Shown: piece by piece, positions 22,701 to 35,313 of the stretch
Numbering within the stretch: the first letter of the stretch is position 1
Layout of the letters: each line of letters opens with the position of its first letter
Assembly: GCA_000181795.3 (NCBI GenBank)
Contig: CM012953.1
Span: 15,933,554-15,997,553 of the forward strand
Direction of reading: 5' to 3'
DNA length: 64,000 bases
Source of the DNA: Trichinella spiralis
Lineage: Eukaryota > Nematoda > Enoplea > Trichinellida > Trichinellidae
Program-made: the position numbers and the translations under genes
The notes under the pieces: generated by a model
The model's database searches: none
What the model saw: the letters and a program-made list of their open reading frames with translations, nothing else
Told to the model about the DNA's origin: nothing

Positions 22701-25700
22701 TTTGAAGATCATGCTATCAGTAGATGAGTGTTTGTTGTTGTTGTTTCAGCACAACCTTGACGCCGATGCATCTGCGAAAAGCGAAACTGATGTTCTTCTA
22801 CACAAGATATCCGAGCAGTGTATTGTTGAAAGCCTTCTTTCCGGATATTCGTTTCAACAAAAATAATACCGCTCAACTGGTGAAATGGTTTTCAAATTTT
22901 CGGTAAGTAACATCAACTGACTAGTTTTGCGTTGAAAGCATAACGGTCCCCTGAGGCTACAAAGTTGGCATAACGACTTCTTGAGTTATTATTTACTTTA
23001 TTGAGTCTCTAATTCCGGCTTTGCCATTAATCGCTGTAAGATGCTTCTCGACGCCGACCTCGGTCATCGTTCGTCGACCGCTTGCCCTCAAGAGACCGGC
23101 GATGATTGTCCACTGTCGCCATTGTGCCTTGCTAGGCCGCCTTTTGCGGTGGGAAATTTAATCAAGACCGTTGGTTTTAATTTATCCACTAAAATGCCCT
23201 TCGTTAAGTCGGTCGCCTTGGCCTTGTCTTTTCCGTTTTGTTTGAAAAAGAAAAAAAATACATTAAAGTCAATGAATGAAAAGCTGAAAACTAGCCCAAG
23301 CAAACTTCCTGCAAATGTTCACAAAACAGCGCAAGAATGCTTTTTTACAGTATTGAAACCGAGGCTCATTTTCATTCTGTTATGAAATATTTTTTGTTTT
23401 TATTCTTCTTGTTACGGAATTTCTATTCCCTCCATTTTAAAGCATGCTTCATTAGCATAGAGTTGGTCATTTAATAAATAGCTCAACTTAAGGTCGGAAC
23501 ATTACATTACATTACATTGCACAAAGTAGGGGTTCAACTTTTATTAAAATTTATTTCAAAAATACACTTATTAGACGAAAGTTTATTCTAATATGGGACA
23601 AATGTTTGTTTATTTTTAACATTATATATTGCTCAAAGTTATCAGTTTAATAATATTCTTTGAAACACTTTTATTAAGTTGTTTAATTGAAATTTGTTCG
23701 GCACTTTCCGTTTTGTTCCAATAATTTAAGACACAACTTTGCTCATTGTTAGAGTTGTTATGTACGGTTGGTTGATTGAGAGCTGGGTTGGCTTTTGTGC
23801 GCATCGAATCTGATTGCCTTTTTTATACTTTAATTTTAAAGTTGATAACTTGAATCATTTATTAAAGCTTGAGTATTTCTTTGGAAAGCAAGCGGACGTG
23901 TATGCATCATCATGCTAGCTTTTTGCACAATTGGTTTCAACAGGACAAAAGAGATCAAAGCGCTTCATTCTCTTCAAACAGTGCCCTTTTCTCTGGCTAT
24001 ATCTTACGATTGCTATTCTTTACGCTTGTTTCTCTTGAGTTGCTGTTTTCGCTTTTGCCTCAAATCCCAATCCAATTACTTTGAAAGATTACTCCAATTG
24101 GCAAAGTTCTTTGAATAGTCCTGCTGAACAGACATTGACGCAGTTGGCCGTCTTGGTCATTGTCGTTTATCGCTGATCATATAAACGACTACTGGTGATG
24201 CAATCATTAAGTAGATTAGATTACTAGACCAAATCGCTCCATATTTCAATCTTCACTATTTTAATATATTTGCACGTACACATATTTATACATACATATA
24301 CATATATGTATGTACATATGTATATTAAATTCACTGTCTTTTTTTCATAGGTTTTGTAAAAAAAATTTTTTTCGAAATATGAATATGTAAAGTTTAAAAT
24401 TACTTTATACTGGAAAAAAATTGCATCATTATGTTTCTTTTTTTTTCTTTATAATTAAGTAGTTTGAAATGAAATAAAGAAATGCAAGTAGTATATTAGA
24501 AATATTTCAAAGTGTAATAATTTTCTTGAATTACTTATTGACTGTTCAATTTCTTTTCTCGGATTAACATTTTAAGGCTTTGCAATTAAGCTTACTTTAG
24601 CTTCTAATAAATCTGACTAATCTCTCTGATATGATAGAAAAATTGTACAATTCAATAATTGCAAACTACTCATTTGCATTTTATTATATTTCATTTCATT
24701 TTCAATTGTGGAATGAATTTTTTTGCGACAATCATTGTTTTTTCAGTTCCTTTTCAATTACATTAATATCTGCAATGTGTTGACAAATAAGCAGGCTGGC
24801 TTACTTGGTAATAATAATAATATTATTATTATTACTATTGCATTGATCATTTTGTTTTTGTTTTTTCTATTGAGCATGTTTGTTGTTGTGCTGGGGAATA
24901 ATAGGCATGCTGTAATGCTTTTGTCCAATATCGGTGAACCGTTTCCGGGATGCAGGCCTGTTTGCTCAACGTGATGGCAACAGATTGTGCTCAGCTTCTC
25001 AATTTGCCGTACAAGCGATAACTTTTCATCTCCTTAATGCATCGTTTTCGGTCAGGCATTATTGATGCCGTTGAATGGCTAATGAAACTAGGCTTTCAAG
25101 AAGCGCTAGCTGGGCACGTTCGTCAGCGGACAAATAGTGCTAGCTTGAAGGAGCCAATCAGGCGTACAGGTGTGTCAACAAGGTGTTCTTCAGGGACGAA
25201 AAGCCCATTAGCAGTCGACTTTTGTTTCCAAGAGTCGTGTCACTTTCTGGATCGGTTGACCAAATCAACGACCATAAAGAGGCCTGGATCCGATTACCAC
25301 CGCGTTGAGACATGAATTTTCAGAATGGAGCGTTTTCAATTGCGCTTCACTGAACTCTTCTCCCATTTGTCCGAGCATCTTGTCTAATTCGATGATTAAT
25401 TAATTTTGAAACTGCACATTTCAACAGCGAAGGAAAGAAAAAACTCACAATATACATCTATGCGTGCATATATTGCATGCGCTTGCACGATTTTTAATGC
25501 ACTCGGACAGACATTGACTCTTTTCAATGAAAAGAAACGTCGAATGGAAAAATAGTAATCTGCTTCGTCGACTAGAAAAGTTTTCACCGTGAAAAGCTTA
25601 CAGATGTCAAATGTGAAAGCAAGAATAGATATCACTTGTGAATTTTTAAATCATTATTCATACTCTAGGTTGAAAAATAACAATTGATCAAAAAAGAATT

Positions 25701-26679
25701 TTTTTCAATATTACGCATAAAGCATGGTTAAATTGTAAAAAAAAGCGATGCTAATTGTGATTGTCATTGTAAAATTTGAAATTGACAATTTTCGATGAAA
25801 TGAAAAATGAAAAAAAAAGAAAGATGAGAATAAATAATTATTGTTTTGTATTTCAGAGAATTTTATTACATTCAAATGGAAAAGTACGCCAGACAAGCAG
25901 TGAGCGAAGGTGCCCGTTCTGAAGCCGACATTACAGTTAGTGTTGATTCGGAATTGTACAAAGTGTTAAATTTGCACTACAACCGCAACAATCACGTTCA
26001 GGTAAATGAATTTTATTGGCTGTCAAAGCACAGGTTCTGTAGAATTTTCCATACGGGCATACGTTCTGTAGCTGGCAGCATACGAGGGCAGGGCTGTGTT
26101 ATTCATCGGAGAGGGAGGATGCTAGGTTGAGGGGGAGGGGGCTTGTTTAAGCGGTGGAACTGGTTTGAAATTTTCAAAGGGCTACCGTTATGGAAAAGCA
26201 AGTTAGCCGTTTTCTTTTTCTGCTTTCGGCTGGAATGAGTACAGGTCACCTTTGAACAGTACCTACCGGAACTAAGTGCACTGTGAAGGGTAGGGGCAAT
26301 TTTCTATAAATTATCAACCAACCATCAACAGACCAACGGTGAATGAATTATTGTGCTAACATTGAAAAGGCATAAATTCAAAAATTAATCTAGTGCACAA
26401 ACCGTTAAATTAGACCATTGTAAGATGGTGGGTGCATTTTTAGGGTGGATTAAATTTTCACTGATGAAAAGTGGTAATAATAATTTTCAACATTTTTAGG
26501 CTCCTGCCAGTTTTAGACGGGTGGTTGAAGCAACGTTGCACGAATTTTTCAACGCTGTTCTGTCAGGTCGAGATGCGGAACCATCTTGGAAAAAATCCAT
26601 TTACAAAGTTATTGCTCGAATGGACGATCAAATACCTGAATATTTCAAATCGCCTAATTTTTTAGAACAACTCGAATAA
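19779..26679 (+). CDS. pros-1: Prospero/PROX homeobox transcription factor, 4 exons, 717 aa
   Basis: Atypical homeodomain transcription factor of the Prospero/PROX family (C. elegans pros-1/ceh-26), acting in the nucleus in neural and glial fate. Exons: 19779-21454, 22750-22902, 25857-26001, 26500-26679. All junctions keep phase, with GTAACT, GTAAGT and GTAAAT donors. Exon 1 encodes about 558 residues: a basic [19 protein letters not shown] motif near residue 65 that matches a conserved N-terminal Prospero/PROX segment, acidic stretches ([17 protein letters not shown]), and a coiled-coil-like helix ([19 protein letters not shown]). Exons 2-4 give the entire homeo-Prospero domain: [40 protein letters not shown], then [20 protein letters not shown], ending SPNFLEQLE. 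The protein ends a few residues after the domain, as in other family members. The frame of exon 1 appears to end at a TAA at 21,456, but that TAA lies inside the splice donor. Confidence 0.95.
21455..22749 (+). other. Prospero intron 1 (1.3 kb)
   Basis: Begins GTAACT and ends TTGTTTCAG. Mostly AT-rich, with a (TTAA/ATTA)-type run near 21,990-22,010 and a GC-richer patch at about 22,390-22,560. No internal exon was recognised. Confidence 0.7.
22903..25856 (+). other. Prospero intron 2 (2.95 kb) inside the homeodomain
   Basis: Splits the Arg codon of the NF-R-EFYY motif in homeodomain helix 3 (phase 2). Ends are U2-type: GTAAGTAAC donor, TGTATTTCAG acceptor. Inside are GC-richer patches at about 22,940-23,260 and 25,030-25,300, where open frames of 92-114 codons occur without any recognisable protein. 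These patches are candidates for intronic regulatory DNA. A short (ATTAC)n run sits at about 23,501-23,517. Confidence 0.7.
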
Positions 26680-29600
26680 TCGAATCCAATCTACTTCTCA
26701 TTAATTGAATCTTTTGGTTTTTTCATTTTTTATAATGACAAAACAATATTCAAAAAATGGATACAATTTTTTTTATGAGAATGCAATTTTCTTGTATTAT
26801 GATTTCTATTTCGAAATCAATTTCTTCTTAATTTTGCTAAATTTTCCAATCGTGATTACAAATCACTCGTCTGATGTACTTATTGATCATCAATTTCTTT
26901 ACTTTTTGTTCGCTTGTTTGCTTGTTTGTTTGTTTCTTTTGAACAATTTTTTTCTTCAACTTAAGGCACTTAATTTTTAATGGAATGATAATTTTCCTTG
27001 AAAACAGTTGTTTCAAGTGTGTCACTTGAATATTTCAAATTAATTGGCATGTACTGAAATGAGAACTACATAATAAATTTTGCTGCGTTCGATTATTATT
27101 ATTATTATTATTATCATTATTAGATTTTTACTTCTTGAAGAGCAACTTGTTTTCATCGACTGCAAAATGATGGAAAATATTTGCACTACACTAATTGTAC
27201 AAATTATAAATTATGAATAGAAACAGAGAAATAATTTTTAAATTATTCAAAAACTTTCTCTTCCACGTTAGTGATTGTGATTCTAGCTAGAAAATTCTTT
27301 ACGCAACTGCGTTGTCGTTAAATTAATTAAATATTAATTTTTAATTATTCATCAGAGTTGATCGGTTAAAAATAAGTACAATTTTCTTAAATCAAATTTT
27401 ATTTCAACAAAAAAATACTGGTTTTGATTATAATTTAAAGTTTAATTTATTTTTTGTTTTTTCATTTCAAATTTTGCAAATTAAAATTGTACATAAAGCT
27501 TAAATGAAAAAATTGTATAATATGTGAAGAATAGAAAAATTATATTGCAAAATATAGACTTTTACTTTTTATTCTATGTTGAAAATAATGAAATGCTCGA
27601 GCAAATTTTTACAACTAAGTGCACAGTTTCATAAATAGCAGCAATTGATAAAGTTATCACAACGATAGCTAATGTTGAAATCAAAGTCGTCTCTGCGTTG
27701 TATTGAGTTACACATTTTCTGTGAGGACCACACGAAATGTAAGCTTATCCACTCTGTGGTAATGTGATCTGAGATGCCATTTTGACCTGCATGCAATAAA
27801 GCACAAAAGCATATCAACCCCTTGTGCATAGTGTAGAAGAATGGATTGTAAAAAAAAGAAGAAAACAATTTTCATTCTTGAATATCAGTGTGTGTTGGAG
27901 AGTGAATTTTGCAAATTGCTTCTATAGTAACGGATTTGTCGCTTTTTCTCAGTTGTGAGGGATGTGGCAGGCAGGTAGATAGATGGGCAGGTAGGTCGGT
28001 ATTGATTCGATTTTCTTCCGTTCTAGAAAATGACTGCTGAAGGTTGTTTTTGTAAAACGTAGTATTATAATTTTGCCATTTTTGCAACATCCTGTTTCCA
28101 AACGATTAGGTCGGTTGACCGGATGTTCGTTCAGCTCAGAAGCTTACAGTTGTTGTCTTAGTAAGCGTGTTGGTGAAAAAGTTGATTGAATGAAATTGTG
28201 CGCTGTTGTGACCGCAGCTGGTCGAATTAAGAGGTACCTTTACGGATATCTGTAAACAAATCAGGCGTCGGCTTTGCCACCTGCCACCCGATGATCAGCA
28301 CGTGAGAAAGGAAGTTGATCAGATGAACTGACACTGGTACATTGAAGGAGGTGGTCAATGAAGCGCCTCCATTCCCAGGTTGATCGGTCCAATTACGCCG
28401 TCGCATAATTAAACATGCATGAAAAGGTCAGCTGAGGTCGATCTAAAACCGCTAAAACCTTTGCTCACTCAATGCAATACAGAAGCCGACCGGTCACTTT
28501 GCGGCGACTGATGAATTTCAGGACGACAACCCAATTTTCTGCTGCTGTCTTGAACTTTGGATCCTAATGTGGCCTGACTGAACAACAAGCCAGGGATACT
28601 ATACAATCAAGCCAAAGTGGGATGTCACTCAATGGCTGAATTCGACCACAATTTGACAAACCTATTCATCCAACTGCATCAATGTTGACTGACCAAAGAA
28701 AAAGAAAAGCCGACATCAGTCAGGTCGCATCAAGGTCGAAAATGTGGCCATCGTCAAAGAAATTAGCACGTCATTTACTTCCTCATCAAAGACAACTTTA
28801 CGACAACTTTCAAACAATTTGCATCAATATCAAGCTGTTCCACTGTCCCTGCTTGGCCACTGATTTGACATTTATTCAATTTTAATAAACAATCATTAAA
28901 AGAAATTTACAATAAAATAACAAATCATTTGCATTTGTTATATATATTTATTTATTTATTCATTAACATTTTTAACTTTATTAATAAATCAAAAAGAAAA
29001 ATACATTTTCAAGCAGTTAATATATTTGTAAATGTATATATTGGGAATTTATTTTGTTATAAATTATTACAGTTGTGCTGTGTTATATGGCAACATGAAG
29101 AGGCAAATACTTAGAAAAGATTGATTAGCGCATTGTATGAAATGTCATTACGCGTTAAGCAACTGTCTGTCTGTTTTCTTTATAAAATGCACAAAACCAA
29201 TTTTGATTAACTTTGTCAACTTTCTTTCCTTTAGCAATTGTTCAACAGGTTACCTTTGCGCTATTGCAATGATGCTAGTAGAGAAGGCTTTTTTAATCTT
29301 TACACACACACACACACACACACACAGTGTTGCTGTGAGTTGAAATTTGTTGTGGAAAAATTAATAAAAAAATTAAATATCAAACATGAAATCAATGTTT
29401 TAAACAATCAACTGTATTTTATCATATTTTGATGATATTGACAGTATTTTTCATTTTCATTTATTGGCAATTAATCTTATCAACTTTGACGCACAATTTT
29501 TATGCAAAAATTTTCATGGAGTGTAAATTTATTCAAAATTGTCCATTCATATTTTAATATATAAGGTATATTTGAGCACCATATTAAAAAAAGACTCTCT

Positions 29601-30306
29601 TGCTCTCCATCCTTTATTCAACTAGACAACAATTATTCATACTTTGTCAGACTGATTAAGTTAATTTTATTGGCATTCACGTCCCTGTCTGTACAAAATT
29701 ATTTATGACATAAAAGCGATGATACATTTCTAAAGTAAAAACAGACTTTGATTCACTTTATCTCAAATTTGCAAATTAAGTAAATGAATAAATATGGCAA
29801 GGTCATAGTTATTAAAATGTCATAGAAATTGAGAAAAAACCTACTAGAGATGACTGATTCATTAAATTAAAATTTTTATTTATGCAAATTAACATTTTAA
29901 TTTCCGCATTTATTTTTGACATTTCTAACGTGTAACTTTTGGGTCCCCTTTTTTGAATTAAAATTAATTGCTATTTATTATGTAATTAGTTTAAATTACA
30001 CTTAATGAAATATTTACAAATAACAAACAAGTTTAATAAAAAAAAGAATTACTTTATTGGAAACAGCAAATGTTGTGTTCATACCTCTTACTAATCATAC
30101 TAAAAAATAAATCTTTAATTGATTAAATTTATTAATATTTAAAATCCAAAATACATATGAAATCAATAATTTATGCCTAAAACACTCATAAAAGTGAACT
30201 AATAAGTTGGATTAGCTGAATTTTGCTTATTAAACTTGATAATCATATACTATTTGTACTGTAATTGTTTTCAAACACCTCTTTCTTTAACTCTTTCAAA
30301 CATCTA
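26680..30306. other. Non-coding region downstream of Prospero
   Basis: About 3.6 kb without a supported gene. It contains an ATT microsatellite (about 27,090-27,117), a CA dinucleotide run (29,304-29,326), and a GC-richer section (about 28,100-28,830) with scattered stops in all frames. The GC-richer part could be regulatory DNA or an unspliced non-coding transcript, but nothing distinguishes these. Confidence 0.5.
29303..29327. repeat. (CA)n microsatellite
   Basis: Uninterrupted AC dinucleotide run of about 12 units. Confidence 0.9.
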
Positions 30307-30939
30307 ATGTCTAGCGATGATGAAATTTGTCTTTCTGAAGAAGCGATACAGTGTCTGAATGCGATTAATTTTGCCAAAGCACTTGATTCAGAAACTTCTG
30401 AAAACTGGCAACTGAGTCAGTTTTGGTACGATGAAAATACGTCGATAGTTTTAGCTAAAGAATGTTTAAGTGCATTGAAGAATACAAATTTAAACGTCGG
30501 TTGCCTTTGTTCACCTTCAGTATATGACAAACTGGTTGAAATTTGTCCTGAGAAAGAAGGCCAATTTTTACTTTTTGAATTTGACAAACGCTTTAAGCAG
30601 CACAATCGTAACTTCATCTTCTATGATTACCAGTCTCCTGAAACTGTATCATGCAAATTTGCTAACTCTTGTGCAATTGTCCTTGCTGATCCTCCATTTT
30701 TGTCCGAAGAATGCCTCTCAAAAGTTGTGGCTATGGCAAAGTTCTTATCGACCGGTAAAATAATTGTATCCACTGGTATTATTATGGAAAGCTATTTGAG
30801 TAATCTTTTGCCCAATGTTTCGAAATGTAATTTCACGCCGCAACACGAAAGAAAATTAGGAAATGAATTTGGCTGTTTTGTAAATTATGAAACTGTATAT
30901 TTGAATACGGTTCGTGATGTTTGTTCTTTTGAAAGTTAG
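30307..30939 (+). CDS. EEF1AKMT1: EEF1A lysine methyltransferase 1 (N6AMT2-like)
   Basis: Single-exon protein of 210 residues (human EEF1AKMT1 is 214), predicted to methylate a lysine of elongation factor eEF1A with S-adenosylmethionine in the cytoplasm. Diagnostic features are the SQFWYDENTS segment near residue 40, characteristic of the family, the SAM-fold strand-loop CLCSPSVYD, and the catalytic ADPPFLSEECL motif with D-P-P-F at residues 128-131. The C-terminal half has the expected GKIIVSTG strand. The ATG at 30,307 (MSSDDEICL) is used. The frame continues upstream only through a TTG, and the preceding codons are low-complexity. It converges on the next gene, with only 136 bp between the two stops. 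Confidence 0.88.
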   Translation: MSSDDEICLSEEAIQCLNAINFAKALDSETSENWQLSQFWYDENTSIVLAKECLSALKNTNLNVGCLCSPSVYDKLVEICPEKEGQFLLFEFDKRFKQHNRNFIFYDYQSPETVSCKFANSCAIVLADPPFLSEECLSKVVAMAKFLSTGKIIVSTGIIMESYLSNLLPNVSKCNFTPQHERKLGNEFGCFVNYETVYLNTVRDVCSFES

Positions 30940-31075
30940 CATTAAAATATTTTAATGTTGTATACATGTTTTGTTCTTCACTGCTTGTCTGTAATGCATA
31001 ATGTCGAGTTTAACTGGACAAAAAACTAGAACAAAGTTATTTATTTTTACAATATTTATTCAAGCAAAACAGTTA

Positions 31076-32063
31076 TTAATTATATCTTTTCTTCTGCTTT
31101 TTCTGCAAGTTGTTCAGAGTGGAAAGCATGGAATTGTTCCACAGTGAAACATCTTTTTCCAAATCAATTTCTGGAATCATAGTTGGCTTGTTTTTTTTTC
31201 TTCGAAACTCAAGTTTAAGCCACTGTTCCATCTGAACATCGTAAAGTTCAGCAGCTTCTTTTTTCTGCCGTTCAGAAAGCTCCGACTAGAAAATGTAAAC
31301 AGAATATATAATATAATCAGAAACAGTTGAACGTGAGAATTTGCATTTCTCATACCTTTCGTTGTTGGAAACTTAATATTGACTCCTTGATCACAAATCC
31401 CATACATGAATTGAATACATCTTTAACGTCAGATTTTGTCCATTTGATCTGTCAAAAATTGCATGCAACGAGAGATTATTATAAATTTGAAAAAAAAAAG
31501 AAATTACAATTCCACAGTCATTTATGACTTGTGTTTCAATATATGGAAACAAGTGTTTTTGCATTCTTTTTTTAATGTCCAGCATCGTTTTTGTGCCACT
31601 GTACAAAGTTACCGTATCCATTTCTTTAATTCGAAACAACATCACCTTTTTTTGTTCAAACATAAATAATACATTTTCCATTTAATTATTATAAATGAAA
31701 TTTCAAAATGAATTACCATTTCATGTTTATGGCGTCGATAAAGTGCGTTACGAGCATTGGATTGTTCTTCCAACAGTTCAGATGCGATTTGGTGGGACAT
31801 TTTCGAATAACCATACCGCTTTAATGGAAAAAATTGCAACTGTAATAATTTATTTTGAAAGAAAATATCATTATGAAATATAAAATAAATACAAATTTAT
31901 AATTAATAAAAAAAATTGTAAATAATGAATGAAAAGACAAAATGGATGTTACCATTTGAAAACTTTTCAAACTGACGCACCACCGGAAAAGGTTGCACAC
32001 TGAAAGTCGTAGCTTTTGAACTCGTGGCAGGTTAGCATCAAAATTATCACCCAAGTCATTCAT
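31076..32063 (-). CDS. Unrecognised 224-residue coiled-coil-like protein, 5 exons
   Basis: I do not recognise this gene. It was assembled from the sequence. Exons in transcript order are 32063-31953, 31839-31717, 31645-31508, 31448-31356 and 31285-31076 (37, 41, 46, 31 and 69 codons plus stop). All junctions are phase 0, and the ATG is at 32,063 (MNDLGDNFDANLP). Four of five boundaries have ordinary GT/AG contexts. The acceptor of exon 3 lacks a pyrimidine tract (A-rich before AG). The protein is charged and mostly helical: a basic N-terminus, then helices with EE/RR-rich heptad-like spacing (IASELLEEQSNARNALYRR; SELSERQKKEAAELYDVQM), and a lysine-rich end (LQKKQKKRYN). An N-terminus low in acidic residues after residue 10 might be a mitochondrial presequence, but this is speculative. 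Regular exon phasing supports a real gene. Confidence 0.65.
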
Positions 32064-35000
32064 ATCTAGAAGCGATAAGAAAATTTCAAATCAAAAAAAG
32101 TAGTATTAATTTTTCTTGAAATAAAAAACAAAACAAGACGTTACGTAGAAAATATAATACAACTTTTCATTAAAATGTAATAATATTGTGTTCACACGTT
32201 GAAGAGGTGAAAAAGTTCGAACTTGTTATGCTAATTTTTGCAAGACAAAAATTCACTACCGCTTGAGCCTTTTTGTATAATGAACGAGAAAATTTGCATT
32301 GTATTTTGCGTGGAAATTTCCAAACCCCAAACACTGATAAAATGCTCCCTTCAAAAGCTGTCCTGTGATAACTGTGAAAAGCTGTCAACTTCAAAAAGAT
32401 GATTGTAATTTTTTTTGTTTATTTGTGGTAAGTGATAAGCTGCTTGTTTTGTTTTCGCTTTCATTGAAAATAGAGAAGAAAACAATATTTCCAATGCTTC
32501 AATTTTTCGACAAAAAGCGTGCGTTGCTTCATTTTCAATTCATGCAATGCGTTGCCAACTTTCACCAGAACAGAAATCGTTATTAAGCAAATTTTTTAAA
32601 TGTAAATTTGAATAAACAAACACTCGAATAGAAGAAATTAATATTTTTCGTGATTTGTTTGTTGAAATTTAAAAATAGTTCTGAGAAAATTAAAAATTTT
32701 CAAATTTTTATTACTTCTCACCTTTTTTCAAATGAACCCCTTTCAGCGTGGAGAAATAAGCAAATAAATATGTTGCAAAAATATGAATATTATACTGAGC
32801 AATGAATAAAACGATAGTTACTTTGAATTGTGGTTGTAAAATTGCAAATTGAACACTTTTGAAAAAAAAACGAAACAACACTGCTCTGTCAGTGCATGCT
32901 CTCATCTATATACCCTACTTGGTCCCTCTCCCACGGCTTCCAATACGACCCCTCGGTCAAACAGGTCCTGCCTGCCTGCCGTCAATGGCGCCAAAACTTC
33001 AATTCTAACCTTTTCATGGCGCCACAACTATACCCCTCATACCCTTTCATCTTTGCGTTAATTTTTCTTCTTCATCTCACAATCACATAATCATGTGACA
33101 GTTTTTATTTATTAAAAAAGTGAAAATCAACGCAAATGTTGCTAATTCACTGGATTAATCATCTCACAAATATTATCACTTTTTCAAATTATAAAATAAC
33201 AATAGGGCATTTCATACATTCAAAAATTGAATATATTTTGTTATTATTAAATTCAATTTTAATTTTTATAACATAATTTTTACATGTAAATACACGGAAT
33301 GGTGGATTTAAAAATTTGTTATTACTTCAAAATGTATTTAAATTTTGAACATCTAACTTTCTTCGTCTGCTGTTGTTTTGTAATAGCATTTGTCAACATC
33401 TTACATGAACAAGTAAAGTGTACAGCATTTTGTGAACATCAAGCAAAATAATCAACCGCATAATAATGCTCAAACATTATGTAAATGCATATTTCATGCA
33501 CTTTAATTATCATTGTGTGAAATTTTTTATCACTGCTGTTATCGTCGCCCGTAAAATTTATTTACATAAAGTTATTATGTCCATCATCAAGTAACTTATT
33601 CACATGTTTATTTCTTCAAGGAAAAAAAGCAGATTCTGAATTTTCAAAAATTTATTTCACATATTCATTTCAATGAATCTTCAACCGACACCTACTAAAC
33701 TGTCATTTTTTATCTGCTAATATTTTTTTTCAAATTCAAACAAACACATTTTAAAATTTGTTGTTTTAAATATATTTCTGTCAATAATCAGCAATACATT
33801 TCAAAAAAATCTAACATTACTTACCTGAAATTCCATTTCACTTATGAACAGTTTTGCAGCTCATCTTTTTCAAGAACCATGGAATATCACAAAAACAACT
33901 AATAAATTAATATCTACATCTTTTTCAAATTTGCGTAAAAGTAGTCTTTCTAAGTTTCAGATTTTATTCTTTTTTTGTGTTTTTCATACTGTCAGTTTAT
34001 AGTGATATATAAAAGGAACTTGAATAACTGTTTAGGTAGTTCCATTTTTTGCTACTAAGAATGTTTATAGCCATCGTTTTTTCATTTCTCTACTCTGAAT
34101 TCACAATAAAATCTGTGATTTAGCATATCAACGAATTATGACGAAAATAATTATGCAAACTCAATCAATTGTGGGAACTTTTACCAAAAAAAACCCAAGT
34201 TGAATAATTCGCAGTCAACAAATAGCTCATTTAAAAATTGAATCTTTAAAAATCACACAAAATGAAAACAACAACTAAAATTGACAAAGCTTTCTAAATT
34301 TATTGCTACATTTTACTGAATTTTAAAATAAAGCTTGAAATTCATTATACGGTTAATTTGAATTACAGTATGAATTTTTGGAGTTTAAGATTACATTTTC
34401 GCCCGATCAAATATTTGTACGCACAGTTGATTCTTCTTTATGAGCAATTTTTAAAATTTATCTCACTTTTAAAAATTTAATCATAATTTTGAATAATTCA
34501 GAAGCTTAATGAAGAAAAGTCGGAAAATGAAAACTGATGTATCTGTATTTGTCTTTGAAATTGCATTATTTTATAGGCATTGGTTCTTTTCGATTAAAAT
34601 CACCACTGAGCTAATGGTTTTGCAATACATTATAGAGTAAATTTTGATTTAATTGCACAATGCATTTATTTTTTATTTAAAAATATAAATTTTTAAATAA
34701 ATCTTTTTTGCTGATTTTTTTTGCAAACATTTCTCATTTTATAAGATTAAATGTTTGTTTTTAAACAGTTGTTTTTCAAAATAATTTTCCATTATTAATA
34801 AACATTATAAATTTGTTAAAATTGTATAATTGTTAAAGTTGCTCATTGACAATGGTTGAAATCGTTTTTTTTTAAATTCAGTCAGCTCATGCACGCTAAG
34901 CTAATTTGTATTTGATTGAAACTTGAGAGAAATTCTCGTTGACTTTTGTCTTAAATTTAATTTATCATAAAATGTCTATTTATAAATAATTTAAGCTTTG

Positions 35001-35313
35001 CTGCTTTGTATTGATTTTTGTATAATATTATTAATAATGAAGCATTTTTTTGTTGTTTATACTGTTTGAAATGCAGTTGCTTTACAAAGTATGAAAATTT
35101 ATGAGGAAACTTCCATGACAGTGCAAATGTATTTGATATAGACTATATTTTGAACAGAAAACGCGTTCAAATAATAGTTGATTTGATTGATTTTATTGTG
35201 GATGGTTTTATAAAAATTTATGTAATCGGTTAATTTGATCAAATATTGAAAGTGGATGAATTTTTTGAAAATTAAATTTTAGTTCAATTTAGAGTGACGA
35301 TGAAACTTTATTA
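32064..35313. other. Non-coding stretch, AT-rich
   Basis: About 3.2 kb with no supported exon. A GC-richer patch at about 32,880-33,060 (CCCTCTCCC-type sequence) has no coherent frame. An upstream exon of the gene at 35.3 kb could hide here; the acceptor-like TTCAATTTAG at 35,283-35,292 points that way. Confidence 0.45.

Noticed and set aside
23041-23385. A 114-codon frame inside Prospero intron 2
   Set aside because: No family resemblance and poly-lysine from an A-run. Better explained as a GC-richer intronic patch.
25037-25315. A 92-codon frame inside Prospero intron 2
   Set aside because: No splice context linking it to the flanking homeodomain exons, which already join in phase without it.
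27089-27117. Regularly spaced short repeats that could be mistaken for a CRISPR-like array
   Set aside because: A simple ATT microsatellite with no spacers, in a eukaryotic genome.
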